The translations under genes were made by a program, and so were the position numbers. The notes under the pieces were generated by a model, which saw only the letters and a program-made list of their open reading frames with translations, was not told the DNA's origin and searched no databases. From Halanaerobium saccharolyticum (lineage in GTDB: Bacteria; Bacillota; Halanaerobiia; Halanaerobiales; Halanaerobiaceae), in the NCBI RefSeq assembly GCF_004362045.1, contig NZ_SNWX01000003.1, forward strand, positions 146,563 to 210,562: a DNA stretch of 64,000 nt, written 5' to 3'. Positions 63,205-64,000 of this stretch are shown here, piece by piece; the stretch's first letter is position 1; every line of letters starts with the position of its first letter.

Positions 63205-63681
63205 ATGGCTAAAGATAAAGATATAGAAATTATCGCAAAAAATAAAAAAGCCAGACATGATTTTTATATAGAAGAAACTTATGAGGCGGGGATAAAACTT
63301 AAAGGTACAGAGATTAAATCGATCAGAAATCATCGAGTTAACTTAAAAGATAGCTTCGCTCTGGTACAAAATGGAGAAGTTTATCTGCATAATATGCATA
63401 TTAGCTCCTATAAAGAGGGAAATCGTTTTAACCACGAGCCGGAAAGAAAAAGAAAGCTTCTGCTTCATAAAAATGAGATCAGAAAACTGATCGGTTATAC
63501 AACTCAAAAAGGTTATACTCTGGTACCTCTGACCCTGTATTTGAAAAAAAATCTCTGCAAGGTGGAACTGGCAGTAGCAAAAGGTAAACAGCAGCATGAT
63601 AAGAGAAGAGATATTGCCAAGAAAACAGCCAAACGTGAGATGGAAAAAGCCTTTAGACGCCGCCAAAAGGGAGATATATAA
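63205..63681 (+). CDS. smpB: SsrA-binding protein SmpB
   Basis: A 158-residue tmRNA partner for ribosome rescue. Landmarks are [56 protein letters not shown] segment, and the basic C-terminal [20 protein letters not shown] tail. The ATG at 63205 follows AAGGATG; the GTG at 63196 overlaps that SD and is rejected. The expected ssrA gene is not visible in the remaining 319 bases. Confidence 0.95.
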   Translation: MAKDKDIEIIAKNKKARHDFYIEETYEAGIKLKGTEIKSIRNHRVNLKDSFALVQNGEVYLHNMHISSYKEGNRFNHEPERKRKLLLHKNEIRKLIGYTTQKGYTLVPLTLYLKKNLCKVELAVAKGKQQHDKRRDIAKKTAKREMEKAFRRRQKGDI

Positions 63682-63707
63682 TAAAATAGTCCAATTAAGA
63701 AACCTTA

Positions 63708-63746
63708 TAGTTGGGATGAAAATAATTTTTATTTAAATCCCAACTA
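63708..63746 (+). other. Hairpin after smpB
   Basis: TAGTTGGGAT (63708-63717) pairs perfectly with ATCCCAACTA (63737-63746), and the AT-rich interior can pair further. No T-run follows on either strand. It is the only candidate end signal for the rnr-smpB transcript. Confidence 0.55.
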
Positions 63747-63830
63747 ATAAAGGATAAATACCGCAAATCAAAATATAATAAAAACATAGTTAAGGCAGCT
63801 AACAATAGGAATAACTCTTATTATCTTAAT

Positions 63831-63859
63831 TTGACAGAATTATTTGAAAATGGTATAAT
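63831..63859 (+). promoter_or_regulatory. Consensus sigma-A promoter reading out of the window
   Basis: TTGACA (63831-63836) and TATAAT (63854-63859) are 17 bp apart, a full consensus match. Transcription would start near 63866. The gene-free stretch from 63682 to 64000 holds this promoter and the hairpin at 63708; no ORF, tRNA or tmRNA is visible, so the target lies beyond the window behind a leader of at least 130 nt. Confidence 0.85.
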
Positions 63860-64000
63860 TCAGATGTGTTAATTGGGTTGGTTATTAAACTTTTCAACTT
63901 TAATTGATAACGTCAAATAAAATATGATAGTTACCATAAAATGTAAGTAAATAGTAATAGATCACCACTAATTTTAATTATAATAAAAATATTCAAAATG

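Noticed and set aside
63682..64000. tmRNA (ssrA) gene after smpB
   Set aside because: No tRNA-Ala-like acceptor ends, T-arm or tag-peptide frame could be found in the remaining bases.

Overview
All 64 kb read in one direction (+ strand) and are AT-rich, with strong Shine-Dalgarno (SD) sites and many acidic proteins. The gene content is that of a low-GC Firmicute that nevertheless has an outer membrane: the flagellar cluster carries flgA, flgH and flgI (periplasmic chaperone, L-ring, P-ring), and a later cluster encodes a beta-barrel-like outer membrane protein with an RND exporter and a LolA-like carrier. With the acidic proteins and PomAB-like motor proteins this suggests a halophilic diderm Firmicute of the order Halanaerobiales, probably Halanaerobium or a relative. 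The taxonomic call is inference.

Region 1 (1-32.9 kb) is motility. It starts with the end of an unknown gene and a stand-alone cheY. Next comes a long flagellar cluster: flgB-flgC-fliE-fliF-fliG-fliH-fliI-fliJ-motE-like-fliK-flgD-(flagellar operon protein)-flgE-flbD-motA-motB-fliL-fliM-fliY-fliO-fliP-fliQ-fliR-flhB-flhA-flhF-flhG-(PilZ protein)-(small membrane protein)-fliA-(FapA-like)-flgF-flgG-flgA-flgH-flgI-flgJ. Its head carries a cyclic di-GMP-I (GEMM) riboswitch followed by an intrinsic terminator, so c-di-GMP probably gates the whole cluster; the PilZ protein inside it would sense the same signal after assembly. Two intergenic RNA elements with similar predicted folds sit before flgE and flgG and match no class I know.

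Region 2 (32.9-39.6 kb) holds trpP, a tryptophan transporter whose leader carries 11 (G/U)AG repeats, a TRAP-type binding site reaching over the start codon. A marR-RND exporter-LolA-like-outer membrane protein cluster follows, with two matching dyads at the marR promoter, and then an orphan 2[4Fe-4S] ferredoxin too short for a normal ORF cutoff.

Region 3 (39.6-49.8 kb) is mixed metabolism and regulation: glyA, a HAD phosphatase, a membrane protein, ROK glucokinase, hprK, a surface protein resembling the glucodextranase C-terminal module, a squalene/phytoene synthase-family enzyme, rapZ, yvcK and whiA. HPr kinase, RapZ, YvcK and WhiA link carbon status, envelope and cell division in Firmicutes.

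Region 4 (49.8-64 kb) is the glycolytic locus cggR-gap-pgk-tpiA-gpmI-eno with a CggR-type operator, then secG, a K+-dependent-type membrane pyrophosphatase, a thioesterase, an HD hydrolase, rnr and smpB. The last 319 bases have no gene but contain a hairpin and a strong promoter pointing out of the window. I saw no tRNA, rRNA, IS element, CRISPR array or prophage.
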